NCBI RefSeq assembly: GCF_016907845.1
Contig: NZ_JAFBCS010000001.1
Location: forward strand, 1,364,001 to 1,428,000
Reading direction: 5' to 3'
DNA length: 64,000 nt
Origin: Arcanobacterium pluranimalium
GTDB taxonomy: Bacteria > Actinomycetota > Actinomycetes > Actinomycetales > Actinomycetaceae
In this document: one piece after another, positions 35,719 through 44,771 of the stretch
How positions within the stretch are numbered: the stretch's first letter is position 1
Layout of the letters: each line of letters begins with the position of its first letter
Translations under genes and position numbers: made by a program
Notes under the pieces: generated by a model
Told to the model about the DNA's origin: nothing
What the model saw: only the letters and a program-made list of their open reading frames with translations
Databases searched by the model: none

Positions 35719-36978
35719 GTGGAAACTTGGGAACGTCCACGAGTGCCGGTTCTTCCCGGATCGGCACCCGCTCTCCAGCTGCGCGATTCGCTCAGTGAAA
35801 CTGTACGTCCTCACGATCGTGAGGAGTTGAATCTCTGGGTGTGTGGCATTACCCCTTATGACGCCACTCATCTTGGGCATGCCAATACCTATATATTTTT
35901 TGATGTGCTCTTACGTACGTGGCTTGACGGCGGTCGGGACGCAAAGTACGCACAAAATCTCACCGATATAGACGATCCGCTCTTTGAACGTGCGCAAGAT
36001 ACCGGCGTCGACTGGAAGAAACTTGCCCACGAACAGACGGAACTATTTCGTCAAGATATGCGCCAGCTGCGCGTTATCCCACCGCATGTGTGGGTATCTG
36101 TTTCGGAAAAGCTGGACGACCTAGAGAAACTGGTGCGGCAGTGGGAAGAAGCTGACATCACCTACAGGTTGATGAACGACGACGGTTCGGCCGATATCTA
36201 CGTCGATAGTTCTCGCGATCCACAGTTTTTAAGCTCTCCCTATTTCTCCACGGTTGATGTGTGTTCCCAGTTTGATGGGCACGGCGGAGAGTCTCAGCGC
36301 GAGGGCAAGAAAAATCGCCTTGACCCTTTGGTTTGGAAAGGCGTGTGCGGTGAGGATTATCGTCCGCCAGCAGCGAATGCAGGGCAGTGGCGGCCAGGTT
36401 GGCATATTGAATGTGCTGCTATTGCGCACGATGAATTAGGCATTGTTGATGTGCAAGGCGGTGGCTCCGATTTGGTATTTCCGCATCACGAAATGAGTGA
36501 ATTGCATCTTCGCGATATCGCTTCAACTGATGGCACGCAAGAGCGAGCAGCTGTAGCTTTTCATGTCCATTCAGGAATGGTGGGCTTTCAAGGCACGAAG
36601 ATGTCTAAATCTTTGGGCAACCTCGTGCTTGTATCTCATTTGATTAAAGACGGCGTCGATCCACGAGCGATTCGATTAGCTATTCTTTCTCACCACTATC
36701 GTGAGGATTGGGAATACACCGACGACGTGTTGCACGGTGCAAATGAGCGCTTGGCGAGCTGGTTGGCTGCCTTTGACCAGCCTTACGATGCTGCGGCACC
36801 TGCCTATGGCATCGAGCTATTGCGCACGATGCGCGAAAAACTTGCTTTTGATCTTGATACCCCTGCAGCTCTTGCGGCAGTTGACGATTGTTTGACGCAC
36901 TTGACTAGCTGGCAATCGGCGACTGATCAACGACTAGTAATTGATACGATCGACGCATTATTGGGAGTAAAACTGTGA
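35719..36978 (+). CDS. mshC: Mycothiol ligase MshC
   Basis: A 419-residue cysteinyl-tRNA-synthetase-like enzyme that joins cysteine to glucosaminyl-inositol in mycothiol synthesis. Motifs: WVCGITPYDATHLGHA (HIGH-type, with the Cys/His zinc-cysteine site), and GTKMSKSLGNLVL (KMSKS). It lacks the tRNA-binding extension of CysRS, which separates it from that enzyme. The uppP-mshC order is usual in actinobacteria. GTG start directly after the uppP stop; the HAD gene overlaps its last four bases. Confidence 0.92.
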   Translation: METWERPRVPVLPGSAPALQLRDSLSETVRPHDREELNLWVCGITPYDATHLGHANTYIFFDVLLRTWLDGGRDAKYAQNLTDIDDPLFERAQDTGVDWKKLAHEQTELFRQDMRQLRVIPPHVWVSVSEKLDDLEKLVRQWEEADITYRLMNDDGSADIYVDSSRDPQFLSSPYFSTVDVCSQFDGHGGESQREGKKNRLDPLVWKGVCGEDYRPPAANAGQWRPGWHIECAAIAHDELGIVDVQGGGSDLVFPHHEMSELHLRDIASTDGTQERAAVAFHVHSGMVGFQGTKMSKSLGNLVLVSHLIKDGVDPRAIRLAILSHHYREDWEYTDDVLHGANERLASWLAAFDQPYDAAAPAYGIELLRTMREKLAFDLDTPAALAAVDDCLTHLTSWQSATDQRLVIDTIDALLGVKL

Positions 36979-37643
36979 CTTTACCAGCAGCAATCCTTTT
37001 CGATATGGATGGGACTCTAACAGATAGCGAACAGATCTGGTTTAGGGCAGAAACAGAGCTATTCGAAGATCTTGGCAAAGACTTTGATATGGACATGGCG
37101 AAAAATGTTATCGGTATGTCGATTGTTGATTCTACTGAGTATCTTGCACAGATAGCTGGGGGAGAAATATCGGCGCGCGAAATTCAAGATCGCTTGCTAG
37201 AAAAAGTCACAACCGTAGCTGCACGCGATGGATTGCCTTGGCGTCCAGGTGCTTATGAGCTGCTTGAACTCACCGTGACGCTCGGTATCCCAACAGCGCT
37301 CGTTACCTCCTCTTTTCTTTCTTTTGCTCAGTATGCACTAGATCGCGCACCAGCAGGATCGCTGCACGTCGCCGTCACCGGAGATCGCGTTTCGCAAGGC
37401 AAACCACATCCCTTGCCGTATTTGATGGCAGCAGATGAGCTCGGCGTCGACATCAACAAATGCATGGCATTCGAAGACTCAATACCTGGTCTGACCTCAG
37501 CATATCGCTCAGGTGCGATGACGGTCGGAATACCCTTTCAGGTGGAACTTCCCAAATTTGAAGGTTCAGTATTTATTGAGTCGTTGGTCGATGTAGATGA
37601 GCAATTTTTGCGCCAGCAGATGGCGTCGCGCCACGATGCATAA
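36975..37643 (+). CDS. HAD-superfamily phosphatase (beta-phosphoglucomutase-like)
   Basis: A 222-residue subclass IA HAD hydrolase: FDMDGTLTDSE (catalytic DxD), a helical cap of about 70 residues, then TSSFLSF (motif II) and KPHPLPYLMAADELG with AFEDSIPGLTSAYRSG (motif III/IV). The substrate is a phosphosugar or phosphomonoester that cannot be told. It overlaps mshC by four bases (GTGA), so it is part of that operon. Confidence 0.85.
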   Translation: MTLPAAILFDMDGTLTDSEQIWFRAETELFEDLGKDFDMDMAKNVIGMSIVDSTEYLAQIAGGEISAREIQDRLLEKVTTVAARDGLPWRPGAYELLELTVTLGIPTALVTSSFLSFAQYALDRAPAGSLHVAVTGDRVSQGKPHPLPYLMAADELGVDINKCMAFEDSIPGLTSAYRSGAMTVGIPFQVELPKFEGSVFIESLVDVDEQFLRQQMASRHDA

Positions 37644-37702
37644 ATGCTAAATATCGCGGCTCCTCAATAGAAGCCACATAATTTACCACGTATCGACGCA
37701 CG

Positions 37703-38530
37703 TCACTTTCGGAATGCAGTGCGCAATTTTTCGATGCCGCTTTCGTTGATTTCAGGCATTTGACCACCGAATGCTGGGCAGAGATCTTTGAAATAGCACC
37801 ATCCGCACAGAGGCCCTTGTTTAGGCTCGAAGTCTTTCGTATCAAGACGTTCCGAAATGGCAGACCACAAGTTCATCAAGGAAGATTCTATGAAAGCGAC
37901 ATCGGCCATGCTCGGATCATACGTGAGGATTCTGCCATCGCCTAAATATATGAGCTGGGTGCGGGCAGGCAACCTCTTTTGTTCAAAATACAAGGCAGTT
38001 GCATAAAATCGCATCTGAAATATGGCGCTATCTTGATAACGCGGTTGCGGCGATTTGCCGGTTTTATAATCTACAACGCGCAAAGCCCCATCGGGCGCTT
38101 CATCGATACGGTCGATAATCCCGCGAATTGCCAACCCTTGTGGAAGCTCGGCATTAACAAAACTTTCGCGTGCCTTGGGTTCCAAAAATTGTGGATTTTC
38201 CAAGGCGAAGTAGTGCGAGATCAGCGGCCGCGCCGATTCGAGCCAAGACTCGCATTCGGCTTGAGTCTCAAAAAGATCCATAGCTTTAGGATTTTTGCGC
38301 AAATGTGCTTCCCAGCGAGGGATAAGTAAACTCTGTGCAAAATTTTCCGTTCGTGCCAAGGCATCAACTTCATAAAGGTGTTCGAGAACTGAATGCACAA
38401 GCGTACCACGCAGCGCTTCCTTTGACGGCGGTTCAGGAATCGCGTCAATCACCCGATATCGGAATTTGAGCGGGCATTGCTTGAAATCATTGGCTCGTGA
38501 GGGCGAAATTGCTGCTTGACTTGTGTTCAT
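37703..38530 (-). CDS. RecB-type Fe-S PD-(D/E)XK nuclease
   Basis: A 275-residue nuclease related to the RecB/AddB C-terminal domain and to Cas4. Nuclease core: GIIDRIDEAPDGALRVVDYKTGK. Four cysteines fit a [4Fe-4S] cluster that ties the ends together: C19 (DFKQCPLKF) with C242, C245 and C251 (CGWCYFKDLC). No Cas genes or RecB helicase partner are near, so it is a stand-alone actinobacterial exonuclease. It is divergent from trmI. Confidence 0.83.
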   Translation of the reverse strand: MNTSQAAISPSRANDFKQCPLKFRYRVIDAIPEPPSKEALRGTLVHSVLEHLYEVDALARTENFAQSLLIPRWEAHLRKNPKAMDLFETQAECESWLESARPLISHYFALENPQFLEPKARESFVNAELPQGLAIRGIIDRIDEAPDGALRVVDYKTGKSPQPRYQDSAIFQMRFYATALYFEQKRLPARTQLIYLGDGRILTYDPSMADVAFIESSLMNLWSAISERLDTKDFEPKQGPLCGWCYFKDLCPAFGGQMPEINESGIEKLRTAFRK

Positions 38531-38589
38531 AGTCCTACGGTACCTTGTGGATCCCGCTAGTTGTGTGTGCTACCAGTATGATATTCATT

Positions 38590-39747
38590 GTGAAACAAAA
38601 TCTTCATCCGCAAGGAGCGCAGCGCCGCCGTGGGCCATTTCGAGCCGGCGAGCGCGTTCAGCTCACAGACACTAAAAACCGCAAGTATACCGTTATGCTC
38701 ACTGAGGACGGTTTTTTCCAGTCGCAACGGGGAAGTTTTCGGCACAGCGAACTCATAGGCAAAGAAGAAGGCACAGTTCTTGAGACGCAGTCTGGTCATC
38801 GTTTGCAAGCTTTGCGTCCGCTCGTGACAGACTACGTGCTATCGATGCCACGCGGCGCGACCGTCGTCTACCCAAAAGATGCTGGCCAAATCGTACAGCA
38901 AGCTGACGTTTTTCCTGGGGCGCGCGTGGTGGAGGCTGGTCTCGGTTCAGGTGCGTTGGCACTTTCGTTGCTTGCGGCGATTGGCGACGACGGTCATCTT
39001 ACGTCCGTCGAACGTCGGCCTGAGTTTGCCGAGATAGCACAAGGTAATGTGCGTTCTTGGTATGGCGAACATATGCCACCGTGGACGGTAAAAATTGGCG
39101 ATTTAGATAGTGTGCTGTATTCGCTTGACGAAGGCTCAATCGATCATGTGATCCTCGATATGCTCGCGCCTTGGGAAAATATTGACGCCGCAGCATATGC
39201 GCTGCGTTCGGGCGGAGTTATCCTCGCTTACGTGGCAACCACAACTCAAATGTCACGATTCGTAGAAGATTTGCGAGATTCCTTCGCATTTGCTGAACCG
39301 GAATCTTCCGAAACGCTTATTAGAACCTGGCATTTAGACGGATTATCCGTGCGACCTGATCACCGCATGGTTGCCCATACGGGCTTTTTAGTAGTTGCCC
39401 GACGCATTGGCAGAGAATCAACACCTCTCATTCCTAAGCGCCGTCCAGCACCTGCAGCTCATTCCGAGCCACTAGCTTGGGAAACTGAAGAGCTGGCCGA
39501 GAGGCGTATCTCGGAGAAAAAATTGCGAAAAGTGCGCCGCGATATCGCTCATCGGGCCGATGTTGAGCAAACTGGCACATCGGCGCATGGTGAACACAGT
39601 GCTGAAATGGCAGCCAAACTGGGTGCAGAAGCTCAGCTTCGCGTCCAAGAACGGTACGAAGAACGTCGTCGTGCTCGAATGAATGACGCAACCGATTCCA
39701 CAACCGAATTCGCTACAGATAGGGACGAGAGTAATGACGAATCCTGA
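38590..39747 (+). CDS. trmI: tRNA (adenine(58)-N1)-methyltransferase TrmI
   Basis: A 385-residue tRNA m1A58 methyltransferase. The N-terminal fold GPFRAGERVQLTDTKNRKY, the SAM-binding GARVVEAGLGSGALALSLL, and LDMLAPWEN (catalytic D) are all present. About 110 residues beyond the usual end form a charged, Arg/Glu-rich tail. GTG 38590 is preferred because TATGAT (38577-38582) lies 7 bases upstream, and the product then begins like its relatives; an ATG at 38578 falls in that -10 element. The stop overlaps arc. Confidence 0.9.
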   Translation: MKQNLHPQGAQRRRGPFRAGERVQLTDTKNRKYTVMLTEDGFFQSQRGSFRHSELIGKEEGTVLETQSGHRLQALRPLVTDYVLSMPRGATVVYPKDAGQIVQQADVFPGARVVEAGLGSGALALSLLAAIGDDGHLTSVERRPEFAEIAQGNVRSWYGEHMPPWTVKIGDLDSVLYSLDEGSIDHVILDMLAPWENIDAAAYALRSGGVILAYVATTTQMSRFVEDLRDSFAFAEPESSETLIRTWHLDGLSVRPDHRMVAHTGFLVVARRIGRESTPLIPKRRPAPAAHSEPLAWETEELAERRISEKKLRKVRRDIAHRADVEQTGTSAHGEHSAEMAAKLGAEAQLRVQERYEERRRARMNDATDSTTEFATDRDESNDES

Positions 39748-41524
39748 ATCAGGAGAAAATTTCGGACTTCGGCAAATCGCTGGCTCATTAGAGGAAAAGA
39801 ACAATCGGCTGGCTAAGGGTCTCCAGGATGCGAGAAACCGGATTCAAGAGTTATCCGAGCAGCTAGAGCGTCTATCGCAGCCTCCGTCGTCGTACGCAAC
39901 GTTTTTGTCGGCGAATCACACTGACCACACCGTTATCGCCTTGGTCGGGAATAGAAAGATGTTGCTCAGTGTGGCACAAACTGTGGAACTTGGCAGGATT
40001 GAGCCTGGTCAAGAGTTGTTATTGAACGCTCAGATGGTCGTTATTGGTGTGGCGAATTATGCCAGAACTGGTGAGATCGTCACTGTTTCGCTGGTCTTAG
40101 GTATTGACCGCGCGCTCGTCAAAGTGCATCAAGACGAAGAGCGGATCGTGTGGCTCGGTGGCAAATTGCGAACGCAAGATATTCGAGTAGGGGATTTACT
40201 TCTCGCGGATTTGCGAATTGGGTTCGCTCTCGAAAAAGTGGAGCGGCCTGATGTTGAGCACCTGCTCCTGGAAGAAATTCCGGATGTGGATTACTCGGCG
40301 ATTGGTGGTTTGAGTTCACAGATTGAACAGATCCGCGACACGGTTGAACTGCCCTTTGAGCAGCCGCAATTGTATCGTGACTATGGACTGACCCCACCTA
40401 AAGGCGTACTGCTGTATGGTCCGCCTGGAAATGGAAAAACGCTCATTGCTAAGGCTGTAGCCACTTCACTTGCGCAGAAAATTCTTGCGCGCGATGAGGG
40501 AGGTAACCAGCGTGCCTACTTCCTCAATATCAAAGGCCCGCAGCTTTTAGATAAATATGTGGGCGAGACCGAACGCCAAATACGCGATATTTTCTCGCGT
40601 GCGCGCGATCGCGCTGCTCACGGCATTCCTGTGGTGATTTTTTTTGACGAAATGGAGGCGCTATTCCGCACACGTGGCTCAGGAATTTCTTCCGACGTCG
40701 AAACAACAGTAGTCCCGCAGCTACTGGCCGAAATCGACGGCGTAGAAAAGCTCAATAATGTGATCGTTATTGGCGCTTCGAATCGCGAAGATATGATCGA
40801 TCCGGCAATCTTGCGACCCGGACGGCTCGACATCAAAATTCGTATCGATCGCCCAGATCGCAGCGGTGCCAAAGAGATTCTCTTGAAGTACCTGCTGCCG
40901 ACTTTGCCTATTCACGCCAGTGAGTTGCGCAATACGTCTGTGCAAGAAGCAGTTGAAGCTATGGCTGAAGCGACTGTCAATGAGCTTTTTGCTAAAAATG
41001 AAGCCAGTGAACTGCTCGAAATAACGTTTGCTGACGGTTCACGTGAAAAGATGTACGTTAGCGATCTCGTCTCCGGTTCAATGTTGGCAGCAATTGTTGA
41101 TCGCGCTAAAAAATTGGCAATTAAGGATTATATGGCTAGTGGCGACGAAGGTATCTCCACTCGCCATATGCTGCTTGCTTTGGCGCAAGAGATACGCGAG
41201 AACGAAGACTTTTCTAATATCGCAGATCCACATGAATGGGCGCGGGTAAATGGGCATGCGCGCGGAAAGAAGATTCTCGATATTCGCTCTCTTGTGAATC
41301 ATGAGGCGAATAACGCCAGTGCAGGGTCGATGTATAAGCCGGGGTCCGAGTCGGAGTTTGACTCCGAAGAGCAGATTTTCTCAACGCCACCGGCGCAAAC
41401 TACCGAGCAAGTCGATGAATCCGTGGCAACGTTAGATGCACGGGATCAGAACGTCGTGCATAAAATCGCGCATCAACGCGACGAAGAGGTAATTGACAGG
41501 GCAATCCACAAAGGACTTATCTAA
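39734..41524 (+). CDS. arc: AAA+ ATPase ARC/Mpa of the pupylation system
   Basis: A 596-residue AAA+ unfoldase. An N-terminal coiled coil (about residues 15-50), a double OB region (about 65-170), and a AAA domain with Walker A GPPGNGKT (229-236), Walker B VIFFDEMEALF and Arg-finger region ILRPGRLDIKIR. In proteasome-bearing actinobacteria the protein ends in GQYL, which docks into the 20S alpha ring; here the end is AIHKGLI, so the docking motif is missing, as in corynebacteria. It overlaps the trmI end and the dop start. Confidence 0.94.
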   Translation: MTNPESGENFGLRQIAGSLEEKNNRLAKGLQDARNRIQELSEQLERLSQPPSSYATFLSANHTDHTVIALVGNRKMLLSVAQTVELGRIEPGQELLLNAQMVVIGVANYARTGEIVTVSLVLGIDRALVKVHQDEERIVWLGGKLRTQDIRVGDLLLADLRIGFALEKVERPDVEHLLLEEIPDVDYSAIGGLSSQIEQIRDTVELPFEQPQLYRDYGLTPPKGVLLYGPPGNGKTLIAKAVATSLAQKILARDEGGNQRAYFLNIKGPQLLDKYVGETERQIRDIFSRARDRAAHGIPVVIFFDEMEALFRTRGSGISSDVETTVVPQLLAEIDGVEKLNNVIVIGASNREDMIDPAILRPGRLDIKIRIDRPDRSGAKEILLKYLLPTLPIHASELRNTSVQEAVEAMAEATVNELFAKNEASELLEITFADGSREKMYVSDLVSGSMLAAIVDRAKKLAIKDYMASGDEGISTRHMLLALAQEIRENEDFSNIADPHEWARVNGHARGKKILDIRSLVNHEANNASAGSMYKPGSESEFDSEEQIFSTPPAQTTEQVDESVATLDARDQNVVHKIAHQRDEEVIDRAIHKGLI

Positions 41525-43116
41525 TGAGCGTTCGCCGAAGTATTGGATTAGAAACTGAATTTGGCATTATTGATGCACAGAATATGAGCGCAAATCCGAT
41601 TGTGCTCTCGACGAATATCGTTGATGCCTATGGCGAGCACGGTTCGTCCTCTACGCCCTTTGGGGCAATCAGATGGGATTACGACGGCGAAGACCCGCTT
41701 AACGATGCCCGCGGCTATCGTATTGATCGCGCTGCGGCACATCCTTCGCTTCTCACAGACGACCCGCAATCTTTAGCGCCCTCCGGTGACGATACTTCAT
41801 TTTTCCAGGTACGCCGGCCAAGTGAGGCTGAACTAGCGCTGCCACGAGCGGCAAATGCGGTGTTGAAAAACGGTGCAAGACTCTATGTGGATCATGCCCA
41901 CCCCGAATATTCGGCACCGGAAGTCATTAATCCACGAGAAGCGGTACTTTGGGATCGCGCTGGCGAATATATTGCTCGAGAAGCGATGGCTCTGGCAAGC
42001 ACCGATGAGCGCCACATTGTGCTGTACAAAAATAACGTTGATGGAAAAGGTGCAGCTTATGGCACGCACGAGAATTATCTTGTGCGCCGAGACGTCGATT
42101 TTAATGAAATAATTCGCTATCTCACTCCATTTTTCGTCACTCGTCCGATTATCTGTGGTGCAGGTCGAGTGGGAATTGGGCCACATTCGGAGCAACCTGG
42201 ATTCCAGATTTCGCAGCGTGCCGATTATGTTGAAAATGACGTGGGTCTTGAAACGACGTTTAACCGGCCAATTATTAATACTCGCGACGAACCACATGCG
42301 GACGCGAGCTTGTACCGGCGTCTGCATGTAATCGGTGGCGATGCCAATCAATTCGATTATTCAAATCTGCTCAAAATTGGCACAACTTCGCTGCTCTTAT
42401 GGCTACTTGAACAAGATGAGGTGCCTCTAGCACTGGATTCACTGGTGATGTACGAGCCAGTACGCGCTACCTGGGAAATCTCTCATGATCCTCATCTGAA
42501 TATTGCTGTCGATATGCACGATGGAACGCGGAAAACGGCGCTGGATATTCAGCAGATATACCTTGATGTGATCCGCCAAGCCCTCGAACGTCACGGCGAG
42601 ATAGATTTAGACACCCAAGAGATACTCGTTGAATGGCAGTTTGTGCTCGACGCTTTGCGTAAAGATATTTTCTTAGCAGCATCGCGCGTTGAATGGGTTG
42701 CTAAATATCAGATGCTCTCCTCGCTACGTGAACGCGGTGGCTTAGCGTGGGATGCTGACAAACTTCGCGCACTTGATTTGCAGTGGCACGACTTGCGCTC
42801 ATCACATTCAATCGTTGGAAAGCTTGATGAGGCTCATCGAATTGCCCGAATTTTCACTCCGGAGCAAATCGAGTGGGCTGTAGGAAACGCACCTCTTTCT
42901 ACCAGGGCTTTTCTTCGCGGTGGTCTGATTAGAAAATTCCCGCAACACGTTGCAGCTGCAAGCTGGAATGGGATCACGATCGATTTACCTTGTCGGGAAA
43001 ACCTCTTGCGGATTCCGCTTATGCACCCGCAGCGGGCGAGCAGTGAACTGCTTGGAAAGATTTTGGAAGAATCCCACAGCATCGAAGAATTTATGCAGTA
43101 TCTGGGCGATCAATAA
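41524..43116 (+). CDS. dop: Pup deamidase/depupylase Dop
   Basis: A 530-residue carboxylate-amine/ammonia ligase-like enzyme that converts the Pup C-terminal Gln to Glu and removes Pup from substrates. Start motif RRSIGLETEFGII holds the metal-binding Glu; a large insert near residues 40-100 is the Dop loop; NTRDEPHAD and DPHLN are further shared motifs. The start overlaps the arc stop (TAATG). It is a paralogue of PafA, two genes on. Confidence 0.94.
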   Translation: MSVRRSIGLETEFGIIDAQNMSANPIVLSTNIVDAYGEHGSSSTPFGAIRWDYDGEDPLNDARGYRIDRAAAHPSLLTDDPQSLAPSGDDTSFFQVRRPSEAELALPRAANAVLKNGARLYVDHAHPEYSAPEVINPREAVLWDRAGEYIAREAMALASTDERHIVLYKNNVDGKGAAYGTHENYLVRRDVDFNEIIRYLTPFFVTRPIICGAGRVGIGPHSEQPGFQISQRADYVENDVGLETTFNRPIINTRDEPHADASLYRRLHVIGGDANQFDYSNLLKIGTTSLLLWLLEQDEVPLALDSLVMYEPVRATWEISHDPHLNIAVDMHDGTRKTALDIQQIYLDVIRQALERHGEIDLDTQEILVEWQFVLDALRKDIFLAASRVEWVAKYQMLSSLRERGGLAWDADKLRALDLQWHDLRSSHSIVGKLDEAHRIARIFTPEQIEWAVGNAPLSTRAFLRGGLIRKFPQHVAAASWNGITIDLPCRENLLRIPLMHPQRASSELLGKILEESHSIEEFMQYLGDQ

Positions 43117-43209
43117 TCAATCGTGGCATTTACCACGAGACGATTCTAGTGTTTGCCTGATGAGAGGTCTAAACTGAGTAAGCAAAAGTGGAAAGGGAAA
43201 CGAGAAACG

Positions 43210-43392
43210 ATGTCGCAACAAGAATTTGCTCAACCACGCAAGCGTGCCGAAGTCCAAACAGACGACGTTGAATTCACTCAACCTCAGGGCGAGAATTTTG
43301 ACGTGGACTCGCTGCTGGATGATATTGATTCCATCTTGGAGTCCAATGCGACGTCGTTCGTCCAGGGCTTCGTGCAAAAGGGCGGCCAGTGA
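43210..43392 (+). CDS. pup: Prokaryotic ubiquitin-like protein Pup
   Basis: A 60-residue intrinsically disordered protein. The centre has a helix-forming hydrophobic strip (VDSLLDDIDSILESNA) that binds ARC, and the end FVQGFVQKGGQ carries the C-terminal GGQ, to be deamidated to GGE by Dop before ligation by PafA. The ATG at 43210 has GGAAAGGGAAACGAG upstream; an earlier in-frame start (43153) is not expected. The stop overlaps the pafA start (GTGA), and no proteasome subunit gene lies between. Confidence 0.95.
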   Translation: MSQQEFAQPRKRAEVQTDDVEFTQPQGENFDVDSLLDDIDSILESNATSFVQGFVQKGGQ

Positions 43393-44771
43393 AACGCAGA
43401 ATCTTCGGCATTGAAACCGAATACGGTTTGATGTGCGCTTCACTCAATGGCGGCGTCCCTCCGCTCGATCCTGAAGACGCTGCTCAGCGCCTATTTGCGC
43501 AAGTATTAGCAACAAACCGTTCCACAAATACTTTCCTTGCCAATGGTGCGCGACTCTATCTCGACGTCGGTGCACATCCCGAATATGCCAGTGCAGAATG
43601 CGACTCAGTGCACGACATCGTCTGTAATGATCGCGCTGGTGATGCTATTTTTTCTGGAATGGCAGACGTCCTGAATACTGATCTTGCCCAAAAAAACATT
43701 CCTGGCAAGGTGCATCTTTTCAAAAATAATGTCGATTCGCAGGGAAATTCGTACGGGTGCCACGAAAACTACCTAGTGCGGCGTCGTCGTGACTATCGGG
43801 CGCGAATCGAATCGCTCGTTCCGTTTTTCGTAAGCCGGCAAATTCTCGTTGGGGCTGGGTTTATTGCAAAAGACGACGCCGGAGCACGTTACGAGATCTC
43901 TCAGCGTGCCCACCACATGTGGGATGCTGTATCATCTGCCTCGACGCGCGCTCGGCCAATGATCAATACCCGTGATGAGCCACATGGAGATGCCGAGTTA
44001 TATCGCCGCATGCATGTGATTGTGGGAGATTCAAATATTTCCGATTCTACCTCGGCTTTGAAGATCGGCATGACTGAAGCTGTGCTCAATTGCTTAGAGG
44101 ATGGTCTGCGTTTTCGCCAGTGCGAATTGGCCGATCCGATGCAAGCAATTCGCGAAATATCTCAAGATACTTCGGCACGTGCGATGGTCACGCAGTCCAA
44201 TGGTGCCAAAATCAGCGCTCTCAATATTCAGACATCGATATATGAGCAAGTGATTGCCCATTATGAGGCGGCAGGATGGTTTGCCGAGCTGGATCCAATG
44301 CGCCGCTACGTTTTTGATTTGTGGAAACGCGCTCTGGAAGGGTTTGAATCGGGAAATATCGATTCCCTTGCAACTGAGATTGATTGGTTGGCAAAAAAGC
44401 GTTTGCTTGAGCGGTATCAGGATCGATTGGCAGTTGGACTTGACGATCCACGAATCGCTCGTCTTGATTTAGCGTGGCACGATATCACTTCCAGCGGTTT
44501 GCGTTCTGCATTAGAAAATTCCGGAGGACTTAAAAAACTGGTTTCTGATGACGAAATTACGACGGCGACGGCGATTCCTCCGCAGACGACGCGTGCCAAG
44601 TTGCGTGGCGATTTCGTTGCCGCAGCTATGGACTCGCATCGCGATTTCATGGCTGACTGGACGAATTTACGTCTGATCACACCGGAGGGATCGTCCACTG
44701 TGCTGCTCAAAGATCCTTTTGTTAGCGTTGATGAACGAGTTGATGCGCTTATGGAAGAACTGGAATGTTGA
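43389..44771 (+). CDS. pafA: Pup ligase PafA
   Basis: A 460-residue Pup-protein ligase that joins Pup-Glu to substrate lysines using ATP. Start motif RRIFGIETEYGLMC and NTRDEPHGDAELYRRMHVIVGD match the family, as does the C-terminal IPPQTTRAKLRGDFV. GTG start within the pup stop; the last bases overlap the FKBP gene. Its direct contact with pup, without prcB/prcA, is the main feature of the locus. Confidence 0.95.
   Translation: MKRRIFGIETEYGLMCASLNGGVPPLDPEDAAQRLFAQVLATNRSTNTFLANGARLYLDVGAHPEYASAECDSVHDIVCNDRAGDAIFSGMADVLNTDLAQKNIPGKVHLFKNNVDSQGNSYGCHENYLVRRRRDYRARIESLVPFFVSRQILVGAGFIAKDDAGARYEISQRAHHMWDAVSSASTRARPMINTRDEPHGDAELYRRMHVIVGDSNISDSTSALKIGMTEAVLNCLEDGLRFRQCELADPMQAIREISQDTSARAMVTQSNGAKISALNIQTSIYEQVIAHYEAAGWFAELDPMRRYVFDLWKRALEGFESGNIDSLATEIDWLAKKRLLERYQDRLAVGLDDPRIARLDLAWHDITSSGLRSALENSGGLKKLVSDDEITTATAIPPQTTRAKLRGDFVAAAMDSHRDFMADWTNLRLITPEGSSTVLLKDPFVSVDERVDALMEELEC

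Noticed and set aside
38545-38589. Longer N-terminus of TrmI from 38545 or ATG 38578
   Set aside because: The extra residues are not conserved in relatives and the ATG falls in the -10-like element.
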